Part shown: positions 42,373 to 54,144 of the stretch, in pieces | How positions within the stretch are numbered: position 1 is the stretch's first letter | Layout of the letters: every line of letters starts with the position of its first letter | Origin: Psychrobacter nivimaris | GTDB lineage: Bacteria; Pseudomonadota; Gammaproteobacteria; Pseudomonadales; Moraxellaceae | DNA length: 64,000 nt | Assembly: GCF_009812035.1 (NCBI RefSeq) | Contig: NZ_VZIZ01000013.1 | Location: 132,852 to 196,851, forward strand | Reading direction: 5' to 3' | Program-made: the position numbers and the translations under genes | Notes under the pieces: model-generated | Databases searched by the model: none | Told to the model about the DNA's origin: nothing | What the model saw: the letters and a program-made list of their open reading frames with translations, nothing else

Positions 42373-43749
42373 ATGACGTTTTTACTAACACTTCTTGCCG
42401 CTATATTTGTCTTAGGCCCGCTTATTGCCTTACACGAGTGGGGACATTATATTGTGGCGCGGCTTTGCGGTGTCAAAGTGCTAACGTACTCTATCGGTTT
42501 TGGTCCTAAAGTTTTTGGTTGGACCAGTAAAAAGAGCGGCATCGACTATCGTATCTCAGCATTGCCACTCGGCGGCTATGTAAAGATGCTGGATGAGCGT
42601 GAAGGTAATGTCGCAAAAGATGAGCAGCATCTTGCGTTTAATCGGCAGCATCCGCTAAAGAAAATTGCTATCGTTGCAGCTGGCCCTATCATGAATTTTG
42701 TCATCGCTATCGCGCTATTTTGGGTGCTATTTATGACACCATCTGAGCAGTTGGCGACTAAGATTGGACAGGTACTACCAGATACGCCTGCTGCGATGGC
42801 ACAGCTGCCAGTCGGTGATAAGATTGTTGCGATTGATGGGCACGATGTGCAGACATGGGAAGGTATTAACTATCGCCTTGCAGGACGTATGGGTGAGACG
42901 GATAATGTCAGCATTACCTTGCAGTCAGATGCCCAAACCGGTCAGTCGACTAAAACCTATCAAGCCCCCGTCACGCAGTTTATGCAAGGTGAAGCTCAAG
43001 GCAAAGACGCACTGACCAGCTTTGGTATGTTGCCATGGCAGCCGCAGATTGCGCCGATTGTAGGTGGTTTGGCTCCCGATGGTGCCGCTAGCCGCCAAGG
43101 TCTAAAGGTTGGTGACCGCATTACTGCTATTAATAATGAGTCAATCGAAGATTGGATTACTGCGACGCGTATCATTCGTGATAATCCTGAAACGCTGTTG
43201 AACTTTACGGTGTTGCGTGATGACAAGCCTGTACAGTTGCAAATTATGCCCCAAGGCAAAAAAGACAACTTGGGTAATGATTACGGACAGATTGGTGCGA
43301 TGGTGGATCAGACTGAGATTGTGATTCCTGATGATTACAAGACTACCGTGGTCTATGGCCCTAGTGAGTCGTTAGTTAAGTCGTTTGAAAAGACTGAGCA
43401 GCTCGCAGTAATGACCGTAAGTTCGATGGGAAAAATGCTGTCAGGTATGATTGGTTTAGACAATCTATCAGGGCCAATTACCATTGCCAAAGTCGCCAAG
43501 CAAAGCTTTGATATCAGTTGGCAGATGGTATTATCGACAGCGGCGCTTATTAGCTTAAGTCTTGCCGTCTTAAACCTTTTGCCGATTCCGGTATTGGATG
43601 GTGGACATATTGTCTATCATTTTATTGAGCTGATTCGCGGTAAGCCACTGTCTGAAGGTGTGCAAATGGTCGGTCTAAATATCGGTTTACTCTTACTGGC
43701 AGGTTTCATGGTGTTAGCAATTGGTAATGACATCAGCCGGCTATTTTAG
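42373..43749 (+). CDS. rseP: Site-2 protease RseP
   Basis: A 458-residue membrane metalloprotease. The zinc site HEWGH (H21, E22, H25) is in the first membrane helix; two PDZ domains follow (about 120-200 and 220-300); NLLPIPVLDGGH is the second active-site segment near the C-terminus. It cleaves the anti-sigma factor RseA and leftover signal peptides. It is followed by bamA, as in many proteobacteria. Confidence 0.94.
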   Translation: MTFLLTLLAAIFVLGPLIALHEWGHYIVARLCGVKVLTYSIGFGPKVFGWTSKKSGIDYRISALPLGGYVKMLDEREGNVAKDEQHLAFNRQHPLKKIAIVAAGPIMNFVIAIALFWVLFMTPSEQLATKIGQVLPDTPAAMAQLPVGDKIVAIDGHDVQTWEGINYRLAGRMGETDNVSITLQSDAQTGQSTKTYQAPVTQFMQGEAQGKDALTSFGMLPWQPQIAPIVGGLAPDGAASRQGLKVGDRITAINNESIEDWITATRIIRDNPETLLNFTVLRDDKPVQLQIMPQGKKDNLGNDYGQIGAMVDQTEIVIPDDYKTTVVYGPSESLVKSFEKTEQLAVMTVSSMGKMLSGMIGLDNLSGPITIAKVAKQSFDISWQMVLSTAALISLSLAVLNLLPIPVLDGGHIVYHFIELIRGKPLSEGVQMVGLNIGLLLLAGFMVLAIGNDISRLF

Positions 43750-44011
43750 TCAGCTGATGAGCAATATGGCTGATAAAGCACGATATACTAATGGTTTTAC
43801 GCCTATTATAGGCTGATTATTGTTATGATGTGCATGCTACTCTGTGTCGCAGCCTCTGTACTAATCGTAATTTTTAGTTTATTTTGTGATGCAATTTATA
43901 TAAAGTGTTCTGAGTTACCCTTGCATGGGTTTATAACCTTATGCGCACGGGTTAGACAATACGTGCCTTTTAACTTAACTTAAGCAATTTTTTTATTGAC
44001 GGATAGTGTTT

Positions 44012-46411
44012 ATGCGTACGCCTTTAATTATGAGCGCGGCTGGGTTGCCGTTAGTTGTAGCGATGATGAGTATGCCAGTACAGGCTGCAGAATTTGTAGT
44101 AACTGACATCGGTTTTAATGGCTTACAACGCCTAACCCCTGATAGCCTCTATCCGGTCTTACCTGTTACGGTAGGCGATACGGTGAATGATAGTAGCTTA
44201 GCTGCCAGTATTAAGGCGCTATATGCAACTGAGAACTTTGCTGATATTCAAAGCCGTGTCGAAGGTGGCAAGCTAAGATTTGACGTCATTGAGCGTCCAA
44301 CGATCGCTGAAGTAACCTTTGAAGGTAACAAGCTCATTCCAAAAGAAGGGCTTGAGCAGGGATTGAAGAATGCTGGCCTTTCTGCTGGTGACGTGCTCAA
44401 GCAGTCTACTTTGCAAGGTGTGGCCAATGAGCTACAACAGCAATATATTAGCCAAGGCTACTACAATAGTAATATCGAAGTAGATCAAACGGTACTTGAT
44501 GGTAACCGCGTGAAACTTGACGTGCGCTTTGTAGAAGGCAAGCCTGCTAAAGTTGTCGATATCAATATCATTGGTAACAAGCACTTTAGTGATGAAGAGA
44601 TTAAAGACGTTTTCGCGGTAAAAGAATCTTCATGGACGCGTCTATTATCTAAGTCAGATCGCTACGCCAAAGAAAAACTAGGCGCAAGTTTAGAGAACCT
44701 AAAAGCGCTGTACCAGAACGATGGTTATGTGCGCTTTAACGTTGACAACGCCATACTCAATATTAGTGAAGATAAAAAAAGCGTCTTTATTGAAATCAGC
44801 TTAACCGAAGGCGACCAATACCAGTTTGGGGATATTAGCTTTTTGGGCGATCCCAAATTCGATGTCAATGATCTAAGCGAGCTTGTGACCTTTAATGCTG
44901 ATGAGCAGTACTCGCAAGCTAAGCTTGATGCAACAACTGCTGCGCTCAAAAGACGCTATGGTAACGAAGGCTATTATCTAGCTCAAATCAGACCAGTACC
45001 ACGTATCAATGACGATACTAAAATGGTCGATGTCGATTACTATATCGACCCTGCGCGTCCTATCTACGTTCGCCGTATTAACTTTACGGGTAATATCAAA
45101 ACGCAAGACGAAGTATTACGTCGTGAAATGCGTCAGTTAGAAGGTACGCTGTCATCTAATGATAAAATTCAGCTGTCACGCACGCGTTTGATGCGTACTG
45201 GCTTCTTTAAAAATGTCACTGTCGATGTTAAGCCAGTACCTAACCAACCGGATCAAGTCGATGTGAACTATACCGTTGAAGAACAACCCTCAGGTAGCTC
45301 AACGATTGCCGCTGGTTACTCTCAAAGTGGCGGGGTAACTTTCCAATTGGATCTGACTCAAAATAACTTCATGGGTACCGGTAACCGTGTAAAGGCTGCG
45401 CTTTCTCGTTCAGAAACACGCGACTCTTATAGCCTAGGTTATACCGATCCGTACTTTACAGAAAACGGTGTCTCTCAAGGCATCAGCGGTTATTATCGCA
45501 AAACCAAATATGATGACGACAACGTTAGTAACTATGTGACCGATTCATATGGTGCGACGCTGAATTATAGTTATCCTATTGATGAAACCAAACGTCTGAG
45601 TGCGGGTCTGAATGTGGACAACACAAAGGTTCGTGGTGGTCGTTATCTGGGTATATCTAATGTTCAAGAAATTCTAGACGAGGGCGGTACGAAAACGCCT
45701 GAAGTTGATACTGATGGTGTTGCCACTTTCAAGAATGACTATCAGACTTACAATCTATTGTTTGGTTGGGACTACAGCACTTTAGACCGTCCAGTATTTC
45801 CTACCAAAGGGATGAGCCATGCGGTTGATGCAACCATCGGTCTTGGCGATGCCAACTACCAAAAGCTAACTTATAGCGGCAATATATATTACCCTATTTA
45901 TAAAGATGTGATCGCACGTGGTTATACCAAGCTTGGCTATGGTAATGATTTGCCATTCTATGAAAACTTCTATGCTGGTGGTTATGGTTCGGTTCGTGGT
46001 TATAAATCATCTACTCTGGGACCTAAATCACAAGTCTATTATGATGCGGTCAATGATCCAGACAACCAAACCTTTACCGCAGAAGAGGTTGGTGGTAATG
46101 CACTAGCAACGTTTGGTGCTGAACTAATTTTACCAATGCCGTTTAAAGGTGATTGGGCAGATCAAGTACGCCCAGTATTGTTTGCTGAAGGTGGTCAGGT
46201 CTTTGACACGTCTGATAAAGAAGATCGTACTTTTAATGATTCAGATGTTCCATTACTGACCCAAGATAATGACTTCCGCTACAGTGCGGGTGCTGGTATC
46301 ACTTGGTATACGCCTATCGGACCTATTTCGATCAGTTATGCGGTACCTATTGGCGACAAAGAAGACGACAAGACCGAAAAAGTCCAGTTCCAAATTGGTA
46401 ATACATTCTAA
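44012..46411 (+). CDS. bamA: Outer membrane assembly factor BamA
   Basis: About 799 residues. A signal peptide ends near PVQAAEF; five POTRA domains (to about residue 420) precede the 16-strand barrel of the Omp85 family, with NFMGTGNRV, YTDPYFTENGVS and GGYGSVRGYKSSTLGP, the last holding the VRGF/Y-type motif of loop 6. It inserts barrel proteins into the outer membrane. The start is the ATG at 44012, not the GTG two codons earlier. Confidence 0.95.
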   Translation: MRTPLIMSAAGLPLVVAMMSMPVQAAEFVVTDIGFNGLQRLTPDSLYPVLPVTVGDTVNDSSLAASIKALYATENFADIQSRVEGGKLRFDVIERPTIAEVTFEGNKLIPKEGLEQGLKNAGLSAGDVLKQSTLQGVANELQQQYISQGYYNSNIEVDQTVLDGNRVKLDVRFVEGKPAKVVDINIIGNKHFSDEEIKDVFAVKESSWTRLLSKSDRYAKEKLGASLENLKALYQNDGYVRFNVDNAILNISEDKKSVFIEISLTEGDQYQFGDISFLGDPKFDVNDLSELVTFNADEQYSQAKLDATTAALKRRYGNEGYYLAQIRPVPRINDDTKMVDVDYYIDPARPIYVRRINFTGNIKTQDEVLRREMRQLEGTLSSNDKIQLSRTRLMRTGFFKNVTVDVKPVPNQPDQVDVNYTVEEQPSGSSTIAAGYSQSGGVTFQLDLTQNNFMGTGNRVKAALSRSETRDSYSLGYTDPYFTENGVSQGISGYYRKTKYDDDNVSNYVTDSYGATLNYSYPIDETKRLSAGLNVDNTKVRGGRYLGISNVQEILDEGGTKTPEVDTDGVATFKNDYQTYNLLFGWDYSTLDRPVFPTKGMSHAVDATIGLGDANYQKLTYSGNIYYPIYKDVIARGYTKLGYGNDLPFYENFYAGGYGSVRGYKSSTLGPKSQVYYDAVNDPDNQTFTAEEVGGNALATFGAELILPMPFKGDWADQVRPVLFAEGGQVFDTSDKEDRTFNDSDVPLLTQDNDFRYSAGAGITWYTPIGPISISYAVPIGDKEDDKTEKVQFQIGNTF

Positions 46412-46430
46412 ATTAATGACATCATTCTCA

Positions 46431-46466
46431 TCTATTTGAGCAGTTTTAGAGATTGTCTCAAATAGA
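46431..46466. repeat. Inverted repeat between bamA and lpxD
   Basis: TCTATTTGAG (46431-46440) and CTCAAATAGA (46457-46466), a perfect 10-bp inverted repeat with a 16-nt loop and no T-run. In many relatives the chaperone gene skp lies between bamA and lpxD; here there are only 146 bp, filled by this hairpin. It may regulate or protect the message. Confidence 0.5.
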
Positions 46467-46557
46467 CGGAAATATCATTAGAGCTTAGTAGGTCGTCAAA
46501 ACGCATTGTTATTTTGGCGACCGTTTCATTTATAACCATATTTTATTAATAGTCATT

Positions 46558-47574
46558 ATGATAACGATTGAGCAACTCATTACTCGAATTGAGCAGCGTC
46601 AGCCTATTATTAATAAGGCCGAGATTGATACTGAGCAATTGTGTCAACCATTCAGTAGCGTCGGTAGTTTGACGACAGCCAGTCAGCAGCAGTTAAGCTT
46701 TTTGGCAGATCCTCACTATATCTCTAGCTTGGCTAGCAGTGACGCAGGCGCGGTGTTGGTAACGGAAGCATATCGTGACCAAGTGCCTACCTCAGCGATA
46801 GCGCTAGTCGTCTCAAATCCATATTTGGCTTATGCCAGTGCCAGTCAGCTGTTTGCACGTCATTCTTTATCTAACGGGATTCATCCTAGTGCTGTGATTG
46901 CAGACAGTGCTGTTATTGGCGAGAAAGTTAATATCGGCCCTTTTTGCGTGATTGGTGACAATGTGCAAATAGGGGCGCGTAGCTCACTCGATGCTCATGT
47001 TGTGGTTGAGGCCAATACCAGTATCGGTACCGATTGTGTGGTTAAGTCGCAAGTCGTTGTCGGGCCTGAGTGTGTCATTGGTAATTACGTTAGATTGCAT
47101 GCAGGGGTAAGCATCGGATCTGAAGGGTTCGGGTTTGCCCCGACTAAAGATCCTAGTAACACAGGTTGGGAACGCATTGCCCAGTTAGGCCGTGTCATTA
47201 TTGGTGATTATGTACGAGTTGGTAGCCAGACGTGTATCGATCGTGGCGCTATCGATGATACCGTTATTGGCAATCACGTGATTATTGATAATTTGGTACA
47301 AGTTGCCCATAACGTCCGTATTGGTGACGGCACTGCTATTGCTGCTCAAACTGGCATTGCGGGTAGTACTACGATAGGTAAGCGCTGTATAATAGGCGGC
47401 GCTGTCGGTATCACAGGACATATCGAGATTACAGACGATGTCGTTTTGTCTGGCATGACCATGGTCACCAAATCCATTAAAACCGCTGGCTCATATTCAT
47501 CTGGTACGGCTGCAATGCCAACTGCTAATTGGCGACGTGCTGCTGTACGTTTTCGTCAGCTAGGCAATAACTAA
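46558..47574 (+). CDS. lpxD: UDP-3-O-acylglucosamine N-acyltransferase LpxD
   Basis: A 338-residue left-handed beta-helix enzyme. The N-terminal 100 residues bind uridine; hexapeptide repeats fill about residues 105-310 (VIGEKVNIGPFCVIGDNV, then IGSEGFGFAP), and HVIIDNLVQVAHNVRIGDG holds the active-site His. It adds the second 3-hydroxyacyl chain in lipid A synthesis. fabZ and lpxA follow. Confidence 0.95.
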   Translation: MITIEQLITRIEQRQPIINKAEIDTEQLCQPFSSVGSLTTASQQQLSFLADPHYISSLASSDAGAVLVTEAYRDQVPTSAIALVVSNPYLAYASASQLFARHSLSNGIHPSAVIADSAVIGEKVNIGPFCVIGDNVQIGARSSLDAHVVVEANTSIGTDCVVKSQVVVGPECVIGNYVRLHAGVSIGSEGFGFAPTKDPSNTGWERIAQLGRVIIGDYVRVGSQTCIDRGAIDDTVIGNHVIIDNLVQVAHNVRIGDGTAIAAQTGIAGSTTIGKRCIIGGAVGITGHIEITDDVVLSGMTMVTKSIKTAGSYSSGTAAMPTANWRRAAVRFRQLGNN

Positions 47575-47626
47575 TGCAAATACAAACAAATAATAGATAT
47601 TCAAAACACAGCAAGGAAGCGTCATT

Positions 47627-48163
47627 ATGAGCAATAACAATATAGATATCCCAACTGATGAAGACGTTAAAAGCTTGGCTGAGCAAGGTCTTACGCTACC
47701 ATTGACGTATCATACGATTAAACATTACTTACCACATCGTTATCCATTTATGCTGGTAGATCGTATTGTAGCTTGTACGCCAGGTGAATGTATTACTGGT
47801 ATCAAAAACGTGACTATTAATGAAGAGTTTTTTAACGGTCACTTTCCTGACGAGCCGATTATGCCAGGGGTATTGATGGTGGAGTCAATGGCGCAGGTGT
47901 CAGGAATGCTTGGTTTTATCAGTGCAGGGCTGACGGCAGAAGACGGTTACCTCTATCTATTTGCAGGTGTGGATAAAGTCCGTTTTAAACGCCGTGTGAT
48001 TCCTGGTGATCAGCTTATCATTCGTGCAAAGACCGTGATGCAAAGACACGGCATCTATAAATTTGATTGTACTGTTCATGTCGAAGATGAACTGGCTGCT
48101 AGTGCGCAAATCATGATTGCACGTCAAGAGCAACAAAAACCTGCTAATACGAAGGGTGCTTAA
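47627..48163 (+). CDS. fabZ: 3-hydroxyacyl-ACP dehydratase FabZ
   Basis: A 178-residue hot-dog-fold enzyme: LPHRYPFMLVDRI with the catalytic His, and GHFPDEPIMPGVLMVE with the catalytic Glu further on. It dehydrates 3-hydroxyacyl-ACP in fatty acid synthesis and so competes with LpxA/LpxD for substrate. The N-terminal 25 residues are longer than usual. AAGGAAG stands before the ATG. Confidence 0.95.
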   Translation: MSNNNIDIPTDEDVKSLAEQGLTLPLTYHTIKHYLPHRYPFMLVDRIVACTPGECITGIKNVTINEEFFNGHFPDEPIMPGVLMVESMAQVSGMLGFISAGLTAEDGYLYLFAGVDKVRFKRRVIPGDQLIIRAKTVMQRHGIYKFDCTVHVEDELAASAQIMIARQEQQKPANTKGA

Positions 48164-48336
48164 GTTTTTAATAAGCCATACTGTACAAAGAGCGATATTG
48201 AAATCGCTCAATATAATTGCAATAAACAGCTATATGTAAATTCAACAACACAACTGGTATTAGCTTCGTTAGTAACACTGAAATAGCGATACTTTTTTAT
48301 TATTTACTCGCATCAAATGATACAAGGGCCCATCTT

Positions 48337-49116
48337 ATGAGTCAGATTCATCCTACAGCACTCATCTCACCGTCCGCGCAGATTGACGAAACTGCTATCA
48401 TCGGGCCCTATTGTATCGTTGGTGATGAAGTATCAATTGGTGCGCATACGGTTTTGCATAGACATGTCGTTGTGACTAAACTGACTCGTATTGGCCAACA
48501 CAATGAGTTTTATCAGTTTGCGAGTATTGGTGAAGATCCTCAAGATTTGAAATATGCAGGTGAGCGCACTTGGCTTGAAATCGGCGATCATAATACGATT
48601 CGTGAGGCCTGTAGCTTACACCGTGGTACAGCGCAAGACGGCGAGCTGACTAAAATCGGCAGTCATAATCTACTGATGGTAAATACCCATGTCGCACATG
48701 ATTGTGTCATTGGCGATCACAACGTACTGGCCAACAATGTTGGTGTGGCGGGGCATGTGACTATCGGCGATCATACCATTATTGGTGGTAACTCAGGCAT
48801 ACATCAGTTTTGTACAGTAGATGACTATAGCTTGATTGGCGGAGCCAGCCTCATTCTAAAAGATGTGGCTGCATTTACGATGGTGTCTGGCAATCCAGCA
48901 AAGGCTCATGGACTCAATATAGAGGGTATGCGCCGTAAAGGTTGGTCAAAAGAAACCATTAATGTATTACGTCAAGCGTATCGTACGATTTTCAGGTCAG
49001 GTTTGACTACTGCACAAGCGTTGGAAGTCTTACATAGTGAGCTATTGGCTAAAGAGCCAAAAATTCAGCTACTTATTGATTCCTTACAAAATAGCAGCCG
49101 CGGTGTTGTGCGCTAA
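48337..49116 (+). CDS. lpxA: UDP-N-acetylglucosamine acyltransferase LpxA
   Basis: A 259-residue hexapeptide-repeat trimeric enzyme. ISPSAQIDETAIIGPYCIVGDEV starts the helix; NTHVAHDCVIGDHN has the catalytic His, and GNSGIHQFCTVDD and GNPAKAHGLNIEGM are typical. It catalyses the first step of lipid A synthesis. It is the last gene of the envelope cluster and has a terminator after it. Confidence 0.95.
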   Translation: MSQIHPTALISPSAQIDETAIIGPYCIVGDEVSIGAHTVLHRHVVVTKLTRIGQHNEFYQFASIGEDPQDLKYAGERTWLEIGDHNTIREACSLHRGTAQDGELTKIGSHNLLMVNTHVAHDCVIGDHNVLANNVGVAGHVTIGDHTIIGGNSGIHQFCTVDDYSLIGGASLILKDVAAFTMVSGNPAKAHGLNIEGMRRKGWSKETINVLRQAYRTIFRSGLTTAQALEVLHSELLAKEPKIQLLIDSLQNSSRGVVR

Positions 49117-49194
49117 AGAAAACACAACTCGATTAATGATGAGTTTGATACTTTTAATCAGCTAAATTCTTATGGAATGAAGGCGAATTATATG

Positions 49195-49229
49195 AAAGCC
49201 ATAACTATTTGTTATGGCTTTTTATATTT
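49195..49229 (+). terminator. Terminator after lpxA
   Basis: AAAGCCATAAC/GTTATGGCTTT, an 11-bp stem with a 5-nt loop (49195-49221), followed by TTTATATTT. It ends the cluster. Confidence 0.75.
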
Positions 49230-49419
49230 ATGAGCACTTGACTTTTTTGGTCGCTTAGCAGAAACTGAGCGTTTACGATATTGTAATCAATTCTTTCTTA
49301 ATGTTGCTGGGCGCTTCACATCGATGCGTTTACTAAATAGTCCAACGGTAAGGCCGACTATTTATGTTGATCAAGGAAGATTATCAGTAACGTTAATTGA
49401 AGCACGAGGACGGAAAAAA

Positions 49420-50772
49420 ATGGCTATCAATAAACAAGAACATGCCCAATGGAGCTCAAGCTTTGGCTTCGTATTGGCAGCAGTAGGCTCAGCAGTTGGT
49501 TTAGGAAACATATGGAAATTTCCATACATGGTTGGCGAAAGCGGTGGTTCAGCTTTCGTTATTGCTTATTTGTTCTGTATCGCGCTGGTCGGTTTTCCGA
49601 TATTAGTTGCTGAATGGTTAATTGGTCGACGTGGTCAAAAAAACCCAGTCAATACCTTTTCAGACGTAGCAGCGACTGAAGGTAAGTCGCGTAGCTGGGG
49701 CATCGTTGGTGCTACTGGTATCTTAGGTGGCTTCTTAATTCTATCATTCTATAGTGTGATCGGTGGTTGGGCGCTTAACTATATCACTAAAGTTGCAACA
49801 GGTAGCTTTGCTGGTCAAGACAGTGATTCTGTTGCTGCAACCTTTGATGCTATGCTTGCATCAGCTGGCACATTGACGATTTGGCATACGGTATTTATGA
49901 TTTTAACCGCTGTCATCGTTGGTATTGGTGTGACAAGTGGTATCGAAAAAACAGCTAAGATTTTGATGCCATTATTGGGTGTGATTCTGTTCGTTATCGT
50001 TGGTTATAACGTGATGAACGGTGGGTTTGGTGAAGCAGTTGCTTACCTATTTACGCCAGATCTTAGCAAACTAACGGCTGATGTTATGCTTGCAGCATTA
50101 GGTCATGCATTCTTCACCCTATCAATTGGTATGGGTATCATGGTCGCTTATGGTTCGTATTTGGGCCGTGAAGTCAACTTGCTAAAAACAGCACGTACCG
50201 TTGTTATTTTGGATACGGTTATTGCGTTGGCTGCTGGTCTTGCCATCTTCCCAATCATCTTTAGCAATGGTCTAGATCCTGCATCAGGTCCTGGTCTTAT
50301 CTTTGTAAGCTTGCCAATTGCTTTTGGTAGCATGGGAGCGGGTACCATCATTGGTGCATTGTTCTTCTTGCTTATTACCTTTGCTGCTATCACCTCATCT
50401 ATCTCGTTACTTGAGCCAACCGTTGAGTTGTTAGAAGAGCGTACGTCGATGAGTCGTACTGTATCGACCATCGTGGCAAGTACAGTAATCTGGTTGTTAG
50501 GTATTGCAGCATTGCTATCGTTCAATCTATGGTCTGACTTTACTATCATGGGTAACGGTATCTTTGATGCATTAGATAAGCTTACTAGTAAGTTCCTATT
50601 GCCTCTAACAGGTCTGGCTGCAATTGTATTTGTTGGTTGGAAAATGGATCAACGTAACATTCAGCAAGAGCTTGGTTTATCTAATGGTACATGGCAACTG
50701 TGGCAAATCGTTGCAAAATTCATCGCACCAATCGCTGTTATTGTAGTATTTGTGACGTCATTGATGGGATAG
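49420..50772 (+). CDS. Neurotransmitter:sodium symporter family transporter
   Basis: About 450 residues with eleven or twelve transmembrane helices. GFVLAAVGSAVGLGNIWKFPY in helix 1 and GGSAFVIAYL are the hallmark of the NSS family (LeuT type), which moves amino acids or similar substrates with sodium. The substrate cannot be read from the sequence. The ATG at 49420 has GAGGA before it and fits the family start; the frame is open back to 49324. Confidence 0.9.
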   Translation: MAINKQEHAQWSSSFGFVLAAVGSAVGLGNIWKFPYMVGESGGSAFVIAYLFCIALVGFPILVAEWLIGRRGQKNPVNTFSDVAATEGKSRSWGIVGATGILGGFLILSFYSVIGGWALNYITKVATGSFAGQDSDSVAATFDAMLASAGTLTIWHTVFMILTAVIVGIGVTSGIEKTAKILMPLLGVILFVIVGYNVMNGGFGEAVAYLFTPDLSKLTADVMLAALGHAFFTLSIGMGIMVAYGSYLGREVNLLKTARTVVILDTVIALAAGLAIFPIIFSNGLDPASGPGLIFVSLPIAFGSMGAGTIIGALFFLLITFAAITSSISLLEPTVELLEERTSMSRTVSTIVASTVIWLLGIAALLSFNLWSDFTIMGNGIFDALDKLTSKFLLPLTGLAAIVFVGWKMDQRNIQQELGLSNGTWQLWQIVAKFIAPIAVIVVFVTSLMG

Positions 50773-50821
50773 TAGTCAGAATTGACACTATTTGAATCCT
50801 TAAGTGATAAAAGCAGCACAG

Positions 50822-50856
50822 AAAAAGGGCTTAAGATTATTCTTAAGCCCTTTTTT
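50822..50856. terminator. Two-way terminator between the symporter and tgt
   Basis: GGGCTTAAG/CTTAAGCCC, 9-bp stem with a 6-nt loop, A5 before and T6 after. It serves both converging genes. Confidence 0.85.
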
Positions 50857-50899
50857 ATTTCAACAGATATCGTTACACGGTTGTGAATGTTAAACAGGA

Positions 50900-52084
<1,185 letters not shown>

Positions 52085-52151
52085 CTAATTATAGCATTGT
52101 TAGTGATTTTTTTGGACATGGATATTCATTCTGTCAATATAGTCAGTCAGT

Positions 52152-52463
52152 ATGCAGCAAGATGATGGAAAGAGGTGCGTACAATTCACGATGCCCAGTA
52201 AATATACGATGGAGACGTCACCAAAACCAAATAACCCAGAAGTCGAAATCGTCGAAGTACGAGCTCAAAATTATGACATTATCAAATTCTCAGGATTTAC
52301 TGGAAGTGATAAAGTAGATAAAAAGACACAAGAACTGCGAAATTGGATGCAAAGCAAACATTTAACGCCTACAGGTGAGCCAGAATTGGCACGTTACGAT
52401 GAGCCATGGGCATTGCCATTTTTACGTCGTAACGAGGTAATGATTGCGTATGAGCAAAAGTAA
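52152..52463 (+). pseudogene. 5'-truncated SOUL haem-binding family gene
   Basis: The frame encodes about the last 100 residues of a SOUL-family protein: FTMPSKYTMETSPKPNNPEVE, then SGFTGSDKVDKKTQELRNWM and the LARYDEPWALPFLRRNEVMIAYE end. Intact members have some 100 more residues before this; none of that is found upstream, where tgt begins on the other strand 100 bp away. An ATG at 52152 might still give a short protein. A terminator follows. Confidence 0.75.
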
Positions 52464-52521
52464 TACAAGGATACTAGGGTATATAGTCATTGTTCTTAGC
52501 CATTTAGGTTATTAACCGCAC

Positions 52522-52549
52522 AAAAAAGACAGCACTTGCTGTCTTTTTT
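52522..52549. terminator. Two-way terminator between the SOUL remnant and asd
   Basis: AAAAAAGACAGC/GCTGTCTTTTTT, a 12-bp perfect stem with a 4-nt loop. It serves both converging units. Confidence 0.9.
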
Positions 52550-52572
52550 ATCTGATATTTTGGTTATTCGAT

Positions 52573-53706
52573 TTAGTTGTTTTGCTCACGAATGATATTC
52601 AGCATACGGCGCAATGGTTCTGCTGCGCCCCACAGTAGCTGATCACCAACGGTAAAGGCACCTAAATACTCAGGACCCATTTTAAGCTTACGTAAGCGGC
52701 CTAATGCAACTGTTAATGTACCAGTCACTGCGACTGGCGTTAAGCGATTCATAGTGGCTTCTTTGTCGTCTTCGACCAAGTCTAACCACTCGTTGCCGCT
52801 ATTTTTTAGGGCGGCTTCAATCTCCTCTAGAGGGATATCTTTTTTGAGCTTGATGGTTAGACCTTGCGCATGGCAACGCATTGCCCCGACACGTACACAC
52901 ATACCATCGATAGGAATCGTGCTAGCTTCATCATTACCCAAGATCTTATTAGTCTCAACGCCGCCTTTCCATTCCTCTTTTGACTGCTTATTTTCTAACT
53001 GTGCATCGATATAAGGAATCAAGCTACCTGCCAGTGGTACACCAAAGTATTGTGTAGGAAAGTCTGCTGAGCGCTGAGTCTGAGCGATTTTTTTATCAAT
53101 CTCAAGAATAGCACTAGCAGGGTCAGCCAATTCGTCTTGGACGGCATCACGTAACACACCCATGCCATTGATGAGCTCGCGCATGTTGTTTGCGCCAGAG
53201 CCACTAGCAGCTTGGTAAGTCATGGCGCTGACCCATTCGACCCAGCCTTTATTAAACAGCTCACCGATAGCCATCAACATTAATGATACGGTACAGTTAC
53301 CGCCGATAAAGTCTTTTTTGCCATTTGCCAGTGCTTTATCAATCACACTGCGGTTAACAGGATCAAGAATGATGATGCTGTCATCTTTCATTCGCAGCGT
53401 ACTTGCCGCATCAACCCAATAGCCGTTCCAACCACTATCACGTAGTGGTTGATGGACTTTTGACGTATAGTCACCACCTTGGCAAGTAATAACGACATCA
53501 CAAGCAGCAAGTGATTCAATATCATGAGCGTCTTTTAGTTGGCCGGTTTCAATACCGTCGAATTTTGGTGCATCACCACCAGCATTACTGGTAGAAAAAA
53601 ACACGGGTGTGATACCGTTGAAGTCGTTTTCTTCCTGCATACGTTGTATCAATACTGACCCTACCATACCGCGCCAGCCTACCAAACCTACTGTTAAATC
53701 ACTCAT
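52573..53706 (-). CDS. asd: Aspartate-semialdehyde dehydrogenase
   Basis: About 377 residues: [19 protein letters not shown] is the NADP site, [12 protein letters not shown] holds the catalytic Cys, and [18 protein letters not shown] the catalytic His segment. It makes aspartate semialdehyde for lysine, diaminopimelate, threonine and methionine. I chose the ATG at 53706, since the frame upstream opens with TTG. The 430 bp upstream, before the next gene on the other strand, hold no gene that I recognise. Confidence 0.95.
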   Translation of the reverse strand: MSDLTVGLVGWRGMVGSVLIQRMQEENDFNGITPVFFSTSNAGGDAPKFDGIETGQLKDAHDIESLAACDVVITCQGGDYTSKVHQPLRDSGWNGYWVDAASTLRMKDDSIIILDPVNRSVIDKALANGKKDFIGGNCTVSLMLMAIGELFNKGWVEWVSAMTYQAASGSGANNMRELINGMGVLRDAVQDELADPASAILEIDKKIAQTQRSADFPTQYFGVPLAGSLIPYIDAQLENKQSKEEWKGGVETNKILGNDEASTIPIDGMCVRVGAMRCHAQGLTIKLKKDIPLEEIEAALKNSGNEWLDLVEDDKEATMNRLTPVAVTGTLTVALGRLRKLKMGPEYLGAFTVGDQLLWGAAEPLRRMLNIIREQNN

Positions 53707-54144
53707 GAAGTTCAATCCTATTTACAATTATTTGTTGCATCGTCAACCGATAACAATGCCGTGAATGGCGTGAAAAAGCAAGGCGTTTTGGCTATTATTT
53801 GGTCGTTTTCCATACACTATTAACTATGTCGACTATAACTTTAAGTTATTACTATTGAATAGATACTTGGCTATCTGACGACCTCAAAAATATAATGTTA
53901 ATAAATCACGCATTACATTGAATGAGCCAACATTGTAACGTTTTATGATAGTTGTCGCATAATTGAGACTCACCAGTAGGCGAGAATCTTCTGAAATGCT
54001 AAAGTAAGTCTCAAACACAATTACTCGACGTTAGTTATTTGATGTCAGGTGAGTTACAACCACGATATTTCTTATCAAACAAAAGCTTAACCAATATACA
54101 TCATCGGCTCTATCGACACTTTAATCAACGGTTAGTACCTACTT

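Noticed and set aside
41928-42374. 148-codon frame opposite the end of dxr
   Set aside because: Antisense to a conserved enzyme and in the codon shadow; no ribosome binding site.
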